Virus record (IMG/VR): IMGVR_UViG_3300017764_000118 | Location: 1-23,180 of that record | Strand: one strand, 5' to 3' | Length of the DNA stretch: 23,180 nt | From: a virus | Shown: one piece after another, positions 5,895-12,683 of the stretch | Layout: each line of letters starts with the position of its first letter | Numbering within the stretch: position 1 is the stretch's first letter | The notes under the pieces: model-generated | The model's database searches: none | Seen by the model: the letters and a program-made list of their open reading frames with translations, nothing else | Told to the model about the DNA's origin: nothing | Translations under genes and position numbers: made by a program

Positions 5895-5946
5895 TAGCCT
5901 TTAAGTATTTAGGATTGGTTGAGTTGAGTTTTCTTTTTTTAGGCAT
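5812..5946 (-). CDS. Possible 44-residue basic protein overlapping the endolysin
   Basis: ATG 5946 overlaps the TAA of the membrane ORF upstream (TAATG), and the frame stays open for 44 residues to TAA 5814-5812. The peptide begins MPKKRKLNSTNPKYLKANEK and is strongly basic. It overlaps the M15 gene by 83 bases from start 5894, or 35 bases if that gene starts at 5846. The coupling favours translation, but the composition is undistinguished and no family is recognised. It may be real or simply the frame that leads ribosomes into the endolysin start. Confidence 0.35.
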   Translation of the reverse strand: MPKKRKLNSTNPKYLKANEKAPKIRRELACETANGVKVYKVYYI

Positions 5947-6116
5947 TATCTATTTTTTTTATGATGCCACCACTTATCTACAGTATAAACTATTGATACT
6001 AATAATAGAATTATCTTTAAAAAAATCTCTAAGTTAGTGAAGGTTGTTATGCTTAGGATTGCTCCGTTCACTCCTAACACTTCGCCCACTTCTTTTGTTA
6101 TCTGTTTGAATGGCAT
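5946..6116 (-). CDS. Small membrane protein, second holin candidate
   Basis: A 56-residue ORF from ATG 6116 to TAA 5948-5946. Its soluble start (MPFKQITKEVGEVLGVNGAI) is followed by one strong membrane helix (about residues 31-47, IFLKIILLLVSIVYTVD) and a basic tail WWHHKKNR. A single-helix protein with a positively charged C-terminus next to an endolysin suits a holin, pinholin or other small lysis protein. It overlaps the 47-residue ORF upstream by 83 bases in another frame and ends in a TAATG junction. I am fairly confident it is a gene, less so of its role. Confidence 0.6.
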   Translation of the reverse strand: MPFKQITKEVGEVLGVNGAILSITTFTNLEIFLKIILLLVSIVYTVDKWWHHKKNR

Positions 6117-6177
6117 CTTTTAAGTATGTCTTTAGTTTAGTTATATTAATTGTCTTCGGTTTGTAGTATTTCTTCAT
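6034..6177 (-). CDS. Possible 47-residue basic protein
   Basis: The ATG at 6177 overlaps the stop codon of the connector gene (TAATG), so the frame is positioned for reinitiation. It encodes 47 residues beginning MKKYYKPKTINITKLKTYLK, with an Arg/Ser-rich second half and a stop at 6036-6034. Its second half overlaps the membrane ORF (5946-6116) in a different frame. The N-terminal part, which does not overlap anything, looks the more protein-like. No known family and no further functional clue. Confidence 0.4.
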   Translation of the reverse strand: MKKYYKPKTINITKLKTYLKDAIQTDNKRSGRSVRSERSNPKHNNLH

Positions 6178-6752
6178 TATGACAAATCTCCTGCTGTTAA
6201 GAAATCTCTTAATGTTAATTTTGTGCTTTGTCTTGGTTTTTCTAGGTTCATTCCATTATAGTAGGCGTTTCTGTCTGGACTAACATCTGCACCACTGTTC
6301 GTTGAGTATTCAGGAAAACTCCCTATATTATTAGTCACGTAGTCTATCATACGTTCGGTGTAATATTCAGCTGTATTCCTAATCTCTTCTCGCAAATGCT
6401 GTGACTCTTCAGTAGTAAGAGATGTTCCCGTTTCAGATGTTTTAGAATAAATATTACCGTTCTCTATCTTGAATCTTAGGAAAGGTACGGCGTGAAAAAA
6501 TGCCCAGTTCGGTAACATATCTCCTATGTATTCATCTACTAAAGTTTTGTAAGCTTCATTACCTGCATTACCTAAAGTGCCTGCTGTAATTAAGTCTTTT
6601 AATTTTTGTGTTAAATCAGTTCCTAGCTTAGTTTCTACATACAATTTTTGCGACTGCCTTACATACGGTAAGAGCAAATCAATATCTACGTTGAGATTAA
6701 TTGCGGTGCTGTCCTTAAGTTTCGCCTCTGATATAAATAATACGTATGCCAT
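6177..6752 (-). CDS. Head-tail connector, DUF6712-like
   Basis: A 191-residue protein that resembles the DUF6712 / gp6-like connector proteins of Bacteroidetes phages, which form a ring below the portal. Recognisable parts are the start YVLFISEAKLKDSTAINLNV, LLLPYVRQSQKLYVETKLGT (about 27-46), then MLPNWAFFHAVPFLRFKIENG and RNTAEYYTERMIDYVTNN. It directly follows the portal gene (two-base gap), the usual place for a connector. The protein is mostly helical with no membrane segment. The C-terminal tail carries FPEY and NAYYNGMNLEKP, also typical of the family. Family assignment is from memory of homologous proteins. Confidence 0.75.
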   Translation of the reverse strand: MAYVLFISEAKLKDSTAINLNVDIDLLLPYVRQSQKLYVETKLGTDLTQKLKDLITAGTLGNAGNEAYKTLVDEYIGDMLPNWAFFHAVPFLRFKIENGNIYSKTSETGTSLTTEESQHLREEIRNTAEYYTERMIDYVTNNIGSFPEYSTNSGADVSPDRNAYYNGMNLEKPRQSTKLTLRDFLTAGDLS

Positions 6753-6754
6753 TT

Positions 6755-8800
6755 TTATCTAGGTTTTAAAAATCCGTTATTCTTCATTGTCTTAGGTGCT
6801 TTTGCTACTAAGCCACTATTTCTTTCTAAAGTAAATCCTTCGCTTATTGCTTTAGCATCTGATATAATTTGTTTATTATTAATATCAGCTTTAGCATTCC
6901 TTAAAGATGTTTTATAAACCTGCCTTTTCCAATAATGGTGGCAATTACCTCCACCCTTATAAAGCCAAATACTATATGTAGCATTATTACCTTTTGGACC
7001 CCAACCTTTATTTACAGGTTTATCTGTTAATTGTAAGATATCTTCTTTACGGTAAACTTTTTTAACTGTCATCATTAAACTACAAAAATCTCTAGTTTCC
7101 CCTTCTTGACTTAAAGCAGTATCTTTAGTATAAACATATCTTACCTTGTAATAGTCATTATAAGAATCATTCACTCCGTCCTGAGTACTCCTCGCATTAG
7201 GTCTAGCTGTTCCTGTTGAAGCTAACTCTAATTTACCCTCTACTAATTTATTTAATTCTGCTTCAAAATTGAAGTCTTCGTGTTCACCATCTGAATTTTC
7301 TTCATCTAATAACTCCCAATCTTCAGGAATGTCTTCTCCAAATTCATTAATAAAGCTATTTAATTCTGTAAAATTATCATCACTAAGTTTACAATTACAA
7401 TCTTTTTTTAGACTTGTGATTTGCTCGTGATTCTCACAAGGCATATAGTAATTCTTGCCATCTTGCTTGTGTTCGTGATGCCCTTTACATCCAATTTTTT
7501 CAGCTTCTGCTTCTGCTTCTTCTTTTGTTTCAAATAAAGGTAATTCTACTCCATCTGTAATCATTGTTCCTACCTTTGCAAAGTCTTCTCTTACTTCTAT
7601 ATCTAAAGGTTCAAGTCCAAGCTCTGCACGTATCTCTGCTTGTGTCATAACTGCTTTTAAATCTTCGCTTGTAAATTCTAAAGTGATAGGTTTAAGCTGA
7701 ACAAAGTTCACAGGCATATCCATATCATTTACTTTAAATATCTTTCTTAGTTCTTTTACAATATGATCTTGATAAGGCTTTACAACCGTATTTAAGTAAA
7801 AGTTTGCGGCTGCGTTAAGTTCGTCAACATTAGATCCAAGTCCTGTATCGTTTTTAATACCCATCAGCATTGGTGATGTAACTCGGTGTCCTGTCAATAT
7901 ATTTTGAGTCAGTAATTCTTGTAAAGCTAAGTATTGTTTGTCAGCATCACTCATACTAATCGGCACAATCTCAGGAGTTCTATTTCTATCGTCTGAGAAG
8001 GTAAGTACGAATCTACCTGCTGCTTTTTCTCCTGTAAATTTCTGTGCAAGACTTTGTTCTATTTGATATCTTTCTTCTGCTGTTGGTACACCGTTAGCAA
8101 AAGAAATAAAGTAGCTCCCTGCAAATCCATTTGATATATTAGACAAATGATATTCCGCTACCTTTTGATCAACAAGTGCCCAGTTATTTGCGGCCGTATA
8201 ATCTGGTGTGTGATATACGTTCATATTAGGACTGTAAAGTCCTGAGTATAGTATCTGATTAGCTGAAGTTCTATCTTTAGTGTTAAAAGCAGGCACTCTG
8301 TAAGGCTTGTTAGTTCTTGTGTTTGCCCAGTCAGCTGAAATGTAATAAGCCTCAACTCTGCCCATTTGATTAGGCCTTTCAGCTCTTACTTTCTCCACCC
8401 CTACGTGATATATTTCACTTATTTGTGTCCTGTCCTTTGACCACACTATATTAAGAGCAAACGCTCCTTGTAGCTTAAAGTCAAAAGCAACTTTTTTAAG
8501 GACTTCGTGCAGACTCTCATTAGAGTTAGCTCTGTCCATAAAATTCTGAAGCTTAACTCTAGCCTCTAAATTTCTGTCATCTTCGTTTTCTATTATAAGA
8601 TTTTCAGCGGCTACCATTTCTGCTGTTGCGTTAATAATAGCAGCCTGTGTACTTGAGTTGTAATATAAATCAATTAAAAATTGAGGGTATAGGTTTGCCC
8701 AGTTTTCAGTTCCATACTCTACATAATCTCTACCTCTTACTTCTTTTACATAAGGAGCTGTTTCAGTTTCTAAGTTGATATTTAAAATTTTATCTTTCAT
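6755..8800 (-). CDS. Portal protein with Cys/His-rich C-terminal extension
   Basis: A 681-residue protein. Residues 1 to about 405 look like a phage portal, the dodecameric ring through which DNA enters the capsid. Evidence is LYYNSSTQAAIINATAEMVA near 45-64, KFTGEKAAGRFVLTF near 254-268, and the block ILTGHRVTSPMLMGIKNDTG (301-320) with LGSNVDEL. After the core comes a Cys/His cluster (C438, H441, H442, H444, C455, H458, C468, C470) suggestive of metal binding. An acidic linker (480-520) follows. The C-terminal domain (about 546-630) has TRDFC (569-573), KVYRKEDI and YKGGGNCHHYW (614-624). That last pattern recalls MuF/SPP1 gp7-type minor head proteins, so this may be a portal fused to a minor-head domain. 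The portal part is confident; the extension is inferred. Confidence 0.85.
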   Translation of the reverse strand: MKDKILNINLETETAPYVKEVRGRDYVEYGTENWANLYPQFLIDLYYNSSTQAAIINATAEMVAAENLIIENEDDRNLEARVKLQNFMDRANSNESLHEVLKKVAFDFKLQGAFALNIVWSKDRTQISEIYHVGVEKVRAERPNQMGRVEAYYISADWANTRTNKPYRVPAFNTKDRTSANQILYSGLYSPNMNVYHTPDYTAANNWALVDQKVAEYHLSNISNGFAGSYFISFANGVPTAEERYQIEQSLAQKFTGEKAAGRFVLTFSDDRNRTPEIVPISMSDADKQYLALQELLTQNILTGHRVTSPMLMGIKNDTGLGSNVDELNAAANFYLNTVVKPYQDHIVKELRKIFKVNDMDMPVNFVQLKPITLEFTSEDLKAVMTQAEIRAELGLEPLDIEVREDFAKVGTMITDGVELPLFETKEEAEAEAEKIGCKGHHEHKQDGKNYYMPCENHEQITSLKKDCNCKLSDDNFTELNSFINEFGEDIPEDWELLDEENSDGEHEDFNFEAELNKLVEGKLELASTGTARPNARSTQDGVNDSYNDYYKVRYVYTKDTALSQEGETRDFCSLMMTVKKVYRKEDILQLTDKPVNKGWGPKGNNATYSIWLYKGGGNCHHYWKRQVYKTSLRNAKADINNKQIISDAKAISEGFTLERNSGLVAKAPKTMKNNGFLKPR

Positions 8801-8808
8801 AATTTATT

Positions 8809-9351
8809 TTATTGTCCGTAGTATATGTAGTTTGTTTCACTTGGTTCAGGATGTTGCGTATATTGAACTTGTTGAGTTCCATCTACGTCTGTTAAATACA
8901 TTGTTCCTTTAGTACAAAGACCCATAACTACACCGACATCATCAGCAGGCTCTAGGACTTGAGTTTCAGTTATAGGAGCTTTATTTACAGCAACGCTTAC
9001 AGTACCATTCCAGGCTACTTCATAGACTTCGTAAGTATAACTCCCTGCCATTTTAAAGCTTGTTTCTCCAAGATAAACACTATTAGCATCTAAAGTAGCT
9101 TCATATAAAAAGCTAATACTTGTATATCTATCTGTTATAGTATCTGACCCCCTATTATAAGCATATTGTACTGACTTATCCATTTCATTTGTAAACTTAA
9201 ATAAATGTCTAATTTTTGATTTTGGTACAGGTTTTCCTATTAAGCTACCTGAAGCAGGAGAAGTATAATAATTGTAAATTCTATTATCTTCTGTAACGAC
9301 ATATCCATCTGTAGCTGAAAGTAATGGAGACTTTGTTTTACCTTGTATCAT
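8809..9351 (-). CDS. Probable virion structural protein, unknown
   Basis: A 180-residue, beta-rich, largely polar protein starting at ATG 9351. It begins MIQGKTKSPLLSATDGYVVT and contains HLFKFTNEMDKSVQYAYNRG, YTYEVYEVAWNG and a final block MYLTDVDGTQQVQYTQHPEP followed by NYIYYGQ. The last block resembles the ends of small structural proteins I associate with Bacteroidetes phages, but no function is known to me. It lies between the terminator after the tail-tube candidate and the portal gene, eight bases before the latter. A connector, head-decoration or tail role is possible. Confidence 0.6.
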   Translation of the reverse strand: MIQGKTKSPLLSATDGYVVTEDNRIYNYYTSPASGSLIGKPVPKSKIRHLFKFTNEMDKSVQYAYNRGSDTITDRYTSISFLYEATLDANSVYLGETSFKMAGSYTYEVYEVAWNGTVSVAVNKAPITETQVLEPADDVGVVMGLCTKGTMYLTDVDGTQQVQYTQHPEPSETNYIYYGQ

Positions 9352-9390
9352 ATTATATAATGTAAAAACTCTATATTTATTTGCTTATAT

Positions 9391-9415
9391 AAAAAAAGAG
9401 TAGCCTAAGCTACCC
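9391..9415 (-). terminator. Intrinsic terminator after the tail-tube gene
   Basis: The minus-strand RNA forms a 7-pair stem GGGUAGC / GCUACUC (one G-U pair) with the loop UUAG, followed directly by seven U residues. This is the classic rho-independent form. It lies about 90 bases after the tail-tube stop and about 40 bases before the next ATG. It should reduce read-through from the highly expressed capsid and tail-tube genes into the portal. Confidence 0.85.
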
Positions 9416-9446
9416 TTTCTTATGATGAACGCTAGACGAATCTATA

Positions 9447-9461
9447 TAAGGTCGAACCTTA
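9447..9461 (-). other. Small hairpin in the gap after the tail-tube gene
   Basis: Between the tail-tube stop (9508) and the terminator lie about 90 bases without a clear gene. The minus strand contains TAAGG, loop TTCGA, CCTTA, a 5-pair hairpin, preceded by GGAGGTGG. TTATATAG occurs on both sides of the hairpin as a short direct repeat. I tested it by eye as a tRNA T-arm and it does not fit. It may be part of the 3' untranslated structure. Confidence 0.3.
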
Positions 9462-9507
9462 CCACCTCCATCAAGCTATATAAAGACTAAAAAGTATATT
9501 CAATCAA

Positions 9508-10074
9508 TTAATTTGAATCAACTCCACCTAAAGTGAATCCTGCGTTGTCAAATGGATTAGCAGTATAATCAGGAACAAATTGGAACGGTTGATGCTCTAA
9601 ACCATCAAAAGTCAACGTGTATCCACTACGGTCACCAAACGCTGCTCCACTATCCATAGTACCCGCATTTAATTCCATTCCATTTACGCTCCCTAAACAT
9701 ACTATCACATCGTGCCCAGTAGCCGCTACTGTTTGATTCAATTGAGCGAATATTATTGTTTTTGTAGCACCTAGTAACTTTACTTCGTTCTGATCTTCTT
9801 TTGTAAGTCGATTCAAAATAACGTTAACCGTTGGTGTATAGAAAATCGTTCCATTTTCTTTTGAACCAGTAATTGTGTCCGTTAGACTAGCAACACCAAG
9901 AGGCATTGTATATCTATAAAGCATATTACTACCCATTTCTAAGTCAGTAATCTCGCCGTTTGCTGTTGGTATTGAAGTCACTTGATCGTATACTGCGAAA
10001 TAAATAAACTTTATTCCACCCGATATTCGATTACAGTCGAGTCCCCTACCTTTTGTTAATATTCCACAAGCCAT
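9508..10074 (-). CDS. Major tail (tube) protein candidate
   Basis: A 188-residue protein beginning MACGILTKGRGLDCNRISGG and ending with a Gly/Asn-rich tail. It contains SKENGTIFYTPTVNVILNRL, then TKEDQNEVKLL, VNGMELNAGTMDSGAAFGD and YTLTFDGLEHQPFQFV. This beta-rich layout matches a protein common in Bacteroidetes siphophages that I take to be the tail-tube subunit; the closing domain YTLTFxGxExxPxxF fits a tube protein. It follows the capsid gene, is bracketed by hairpins, and would be needed in many copies, which suits its separate transcription-control elements. It could instead be a capsid decoration protein. Confidence 0.65.
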   Translation of the reverse strand: MACGILTKGRGLDCNRISGGIKFIYFAVYDQVTSIPTANGEITDLEMGSNMLYRYTMPLGVASLTDTITGSKENGTIFYTPTVNVILNRLTKEDQNEVKLLGATKTIIFAQLNQTVAATGHDVIVCLGSVNGMELNAGTMDSGAAFGDRSGYTLTFDGLEHQPFQFVPDYTANPFDNAGFTLGGVDSN

Positions 10075-10101
10075 ATTTTTATTTTTTTTAAGGTTAAGGA
10101 A

Positions 10102-10123
10102 GTAGAGGGTTTTACCCCCCTAC
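10102..10123 (-). terminator. Hairpin between capsid and tail-tube genes
   Basis: Fifteen bases after the capsid stop the minus strand forms an 8-pair stem GUAGGGGG / CCCUCUAC (one G-U pair) with a 6-base loop GUAAAA. What follows is UUCCUUAACC, not a clean U-run, so it may be a partial terminator, or a structure protecting the capsid mRNA from 3' decay. On the plus strand the stem is followed by T-rich sequence, so it could also stop antisense transcription. Confidence 0.55.
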
Positions 10124-10137
10124 TTTCATTTATTTAT

Positions 10138-11052
10138 TTACGATTGTCTTACAACATCTGCTCCTACACCCTGAACAACTCCGGCCGTATAACGAGCTAC
10201 TAATCTTAAGTTGTCACTTCCATCTAGTGCAGACATATCCATTATACCGATTCTAGTGCTGTCACTTAACAGGTCAGTTCCGAAGAACATATTTGACTTC
10301 TGTCCGAAAACCATCTGATTGTCAACCATACCTGGTGCTACTGCAATCTTAATACCTTCAAATACAGGAACATAATCTCCTTGCATATTGTAAGCGTTTA
10401 AATATCCTAGTGTAGATATAGCTTGTATGTAAAATTGGTAAGTTTTTTGATTCATAAAGATATACGCATCATCTTTACCTAATACATCGGCTGCTGTTCC
10501 TCCTAAAATATCAGTTACTAAAGTTTGTAAGTTAGCTATAATATTAGCGGCTGTATAAGCTGCTGAAGCTGATGACTGAACTACTGTTGCGTCAGTTCCA
10601 GGTAATAAATGATACCCTGTAAATCCATTAAATTGTCCTGGAGTACCTGTAACTCCACCCCATATAGAGCTTTCAGTTGCGTCTGCTATGATTTCTCCCA
10701 TATAAGAGATAACGTAGTCTTCAAAAGATACTGGAGCTGCTGCATCTCTTCCCGCTCTCATTTCAAGAGCATTCCACGACGTTAAAAGTGTATTTTTACA
10801 TATGTCAAGGTTTATCTGTAAAGACTTTGGTTCTAAAACCGCCTCAGTCAATGCAAGTGTTCCTGCATCTGAAAAGTCACAAGAATTATCTAAGACTAAA
10901 CCTGATCCTGCCATCTTCTGAATGTTTTCTTTGTACTTGATGTTTTCTAATACTGTTAAGTATTCTAAAGATTTTGCTTCTTTAAGTGCTGCACTCAGGT
11001 AGAAACCTGCTGCTTTTCCATTAAAGTTAGCTTGTGTTACTGTAAATGCCAT
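10138..11052 (-). CDS. Major capsid protein
   Basis: A 304-residue protein with the layout of an HK97-fold capsid subunit. The N-terminal arm MAFTVTQANFNGKAAGFYLS is followed by ALKEAKSLEYLTVLENIKYK. A central helix-rich region contains NTLLTSWNALEMRAGRD and FEDYVISYMGEIIADATESS, and the end carries NMFFGTDLLSDSTRIGIMDM and RYTAGVVQGVGADVVRQS. The final block (FGTDLxxD...RLxARYTAGVxxGVGxDVV) is typical of capsid proteins of Bacteroidetes phages. It follows the scaffold candidate and the protease, the canonical order for head assembly. An A-rich leader precedes the ATG. No protease cleavage site is obvious, so whether an N-terminal piece is removed is unknown. Confidence 0.85.
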   Translation of the reverse strand: MAFTVTQANFNGKAAGFYLSAALKEAKSLEYLTVLENIKYKENIQKMAGSGLVLDNSCDFSDAGTLALTEAVLEPKSLQINLDICKNTLLTSWNALEMRAGRDAAAPVSFEDYVISYMGEIIADATESSIWGGVTGTPGQFNGFTGYHLLPGTDATVVQSSASAAYTAANIIANLQTLVTDILGGTAADVLGKDDAYIFMNQKTYQFYIQAISTLGYLNAYNMQGDYVPVFEGIKIAVAPGMVDNQMVFGQKSNMFFGTDLLSDSTRIGIMDMSALDGSDNLRLVARYTAGVVQGVGADVVRQS

Positions 11053-11067
11053 AATTTTATTTTTTAA

Positions 11068-11085
11068 TTATTATTATTATTATTA
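11068..11085 (-). repeat. TAA triplet repeat before the capsid gene
   Basis: Six TAA triplets in a row on the minus strand, the first being the stop codon of the scaffold candidate. The tract leads into the unstructured A-rich leader of the capsid gene, 16 bases before its ATG. It may help ribosome loading in a host that does not use Shine-Dalgarno pairing, or be a slippage product. Confidence 0.75.
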
Positions 11086-11763
11086 TAAGTTCATTAATAT
11101 CCTTTCACGCTTTGACAATCTATCATAAGATGCTTTAGACATTCTAGGTCTTTCTGAACTAAATTTGTTTGTGTTAATTGGTTCGTCAGCAGGTGTTGCT
11201 GCAAGTTCAGCTTTCAACTTTTCATTTTCAGCTTTTAATTCTTCGATTGAAAATTCAACTACCTCTGTAGTTTTTATTGATTTTGGACTTGTAGAAGTTT
11301 CTTCAGTTTCTTCTGACATTTCTTCTACTTCGTCATCGCCACCAACTTTAGCTTCTTTTAATTTAGCTACTGCGATTTCGAGGTTTTCGATTCTCTTCTC
11401 CATACCACGCCAGTCAGCTACGTCTGCTTCTTCATCATAATCTTCTTTGTCTTCTTCAGCTAATTCTGAGGCTTCAACTTCTTCTTCTACTTCTACTTCT
11501 TCAGTTTCTGATTCGATAACTTCAGATACGATACCTTCTTCTTCAACTCTAAAAGATACGCCTGTATCAGTCTTATAAGTTCCAACAGGTAAAAGTATTG
11601 TCGTTCCATCTTCAGTTAAAACCGACACATCTACGCCTGCTTCAAGCTCTTCGGCTGTAGATACATAAATCGTACCGTCTTCACCTTTTGCTTGCCACGC
11701 TAATTTAACTTCTTCGTCCTTATTAAGACCAAGAGCTACTAATATTTGTTCTTTGATATCCAT
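11083..11763 (-). CDS. Probable scaffold protein, acidic coiled coil
   Basis: A 226-residue, extremely acidic protein. After a structured start (MDIKEQILVALGLNKDEEVK, with a beta-rich part about 25-75) comes a long Glu/Asp-rich stretch (about 80-160). Within it is a helix WRGMEKRIENLEIAVAKLKE, then a coiled-coil segment IEELKAENEKLKAELAA (about 172-188), and a basic end KASYDRLSKRERILMNL. Acidic, coiled-coil proteins with a basic C-terminus placed between protease and capsid genes are usually scaffolds, which bind the inner capsid surface and are removed by the protease. No sequence match to a named scaffold is claimed; the call rests on composition and position. Confidence 0.7.
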   Translation of the reverse strand: MDIKEQILVALGLNKDEEVKLAWQAKGEDGTIYVSTAEELEAGVDVSVLTEDGTTILLPVGTYKTDTGVSFRVEEEGIVSEVIESETEEVEVEEEVEASELAEEDKEDYDEEADVADWRGMEKRIENLEIAVAKLKEAKVGGDDEVEEMSEETEETSTSPKSIKTTEVVEFSIEELKAENEKLKAELAATPADEPINTNKFSSERPRMSKASYDRLSKRERILMNL

Positions 11764-11787
11764 AGGTTCTTTTTTTATATAATGTAA

Positions 11788-12513
11788 TTAATTTGATTTT
11801 GTTTGATTTTCCTTTATTATCTCATTAAGAGCTTTTAGTATCTCTTCATTTGTTGGAGTTCTTTCAGACATTTTCTCCATCTTGTCCGTAAAGTAACCCT
11901 CAATACTTAAACCACGAAGTTCTCCATCCTTAATTTTAGACCACAATTCGTCATTTTCAATACGCATTTTTACGAACCACGTACCGTTAGGTAAATCATA
12001 CCCGTATAATTTAGACTTATCTTGATCTCCTTCTTTTATCCAAGACTCAACAGTTAAAACTCCACTTACTCTATCCTGATGCTCATAAGTTGCTTTATGA
12101 TGGTTGTTGTGTTTTAAATACAGTTCGCTAGCTTTTCGCACAGTTTCAGGACTAAAATAAACGTAGTATTCTGAGTCAGTATTAGGATCGTATCTAAATA
12201 TCTGTTTGTTAGGTATAAGTGCAGGACTAACCAACATTCTTTTGTCTTCATCTACTTTAGCTAAAGTTAGATTATTCTTTTCTTTGCCAAAGTAAACCAT
12301 ATCTTGCTCAATTGCAGGACTAGCAACTAAACTAATTGCATCAATTGCTAATTCTTCATTATCATCTGCTATTACAAGCTCGACAATTTTTGTCGGCTTA
12401 ATTTCTTCGTAATAGTCTTTGTTGGCTTCTTCGCATTCAGCAATTGAGTCATACTCACAGCTTCCTGTTTTCCCCCACTTTACGTTTCCGTTTTTACATT
12501 CTTCACAAGGCAT
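11788..12513 (-). CDS. XkdF-like prohead serine protease
   Basis: A 241-residue protein matching the XkdF-like protease family (Peptidase_S78_2). Recognisable parts are DAISLVASPAIEQDMVYFGK (about 58-77), DEDKRMLVSPALIPNKQIFR, YYVYFSPETVRKASELYL, ATYEHQDR (H145), LTVESWI (S157) and LRGLSIEGYF (199-208). By analogy with HK97-type proteases, H145 and S157 are the likely catalytic pair. It should cut the scaffold and capsid arms during maturation. The N-terminus (about 1-30) is a separate Cys cluster (C3, C6, C19, C27) of the form CxxC...C...C, which may bind zinc. It precedes the scaffold and capsid genes as expected. The C-terminal helix is probably a docking tail. Confidence 0.85.
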   Translation of the reverse strand: MPCEECKNGNVKWGKTGSCEYDSIAECEEANKDYYEEIKPTKIVELVIADDNEELAIDAISLVASPAIEQDMVYFGKEKNNLTLAKVDEDKRMLVSPALIPNKQIFRYDPNTDSEYYVYFSPETVRKASELYLKHNNHHKATYEHQDRVSGVLTVESWIKEGDQDKSKLYGYDLPNGTWFVKMRIENDELWSKIKDGELRGLSIEGYFTDKMEKMSERTPTNEEILKALNEIIKENQTKSN

Positions 12514-12626
12514 ATTATATAAAGTATTTAATTAATTTTTGTTTGATTTTTGTGTTTTTATTATTTAACATAATATTTTTTTATTTTATACTCGTCTCTA
12601 GAGTTTTAAAGTTATATCTTTTTCAA

Positions 12627-12680
12627 TGCTAGTATGCTACAAAGTGCTTAAAGTCGCTTAGAACTCTTTAAAATGCTTTA
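12627..12680 (-). repeat. Phased 10-base imperfect repeat array after the tape-measure gene
   Basis: On the plus strand six units of the type aaagTGCTTA follow one another; the TGCT-like cores start at 12627, 12635, 12645, 12655, 12665 and 12674. Spacing is 8, 10, 10, 10 and 9 bases, close to one DNA helical turn. Two units vary (CGCT and CTCT). The array lies in the 170-base gap between the tape-measure stop and the protease start. Such phased iterons often bind proteins on one face of DNA; no function is shown. Confidence 0.5.
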
Positions 12681-12683
12681 TAC

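Noticed and set aside
9425-9505. Possible tRNA gene in the gap after the tail-tube gene, suggested by GGTTCGACC on the minus strand
   Set aside because: The T-loop would be five bases rather than seven, no acceptor or anticodon stem pairs with it, and no CCA-like end is placed correctly.
12528-12572. Very short ORF (MLNNKNTKIKQKLIKYFI) just before the protease gene
   Set aside because: Low-complexity Asn/Lys/Ile composition expected from AT-rich DNA and no start/stop overlap with the protease.
12600-12660. Promoter in the gap after the tape-measure gene (TTTG and TAGCATTG)
   Set aside because: The two elements are far too close together, and the second deviates from the consensus.
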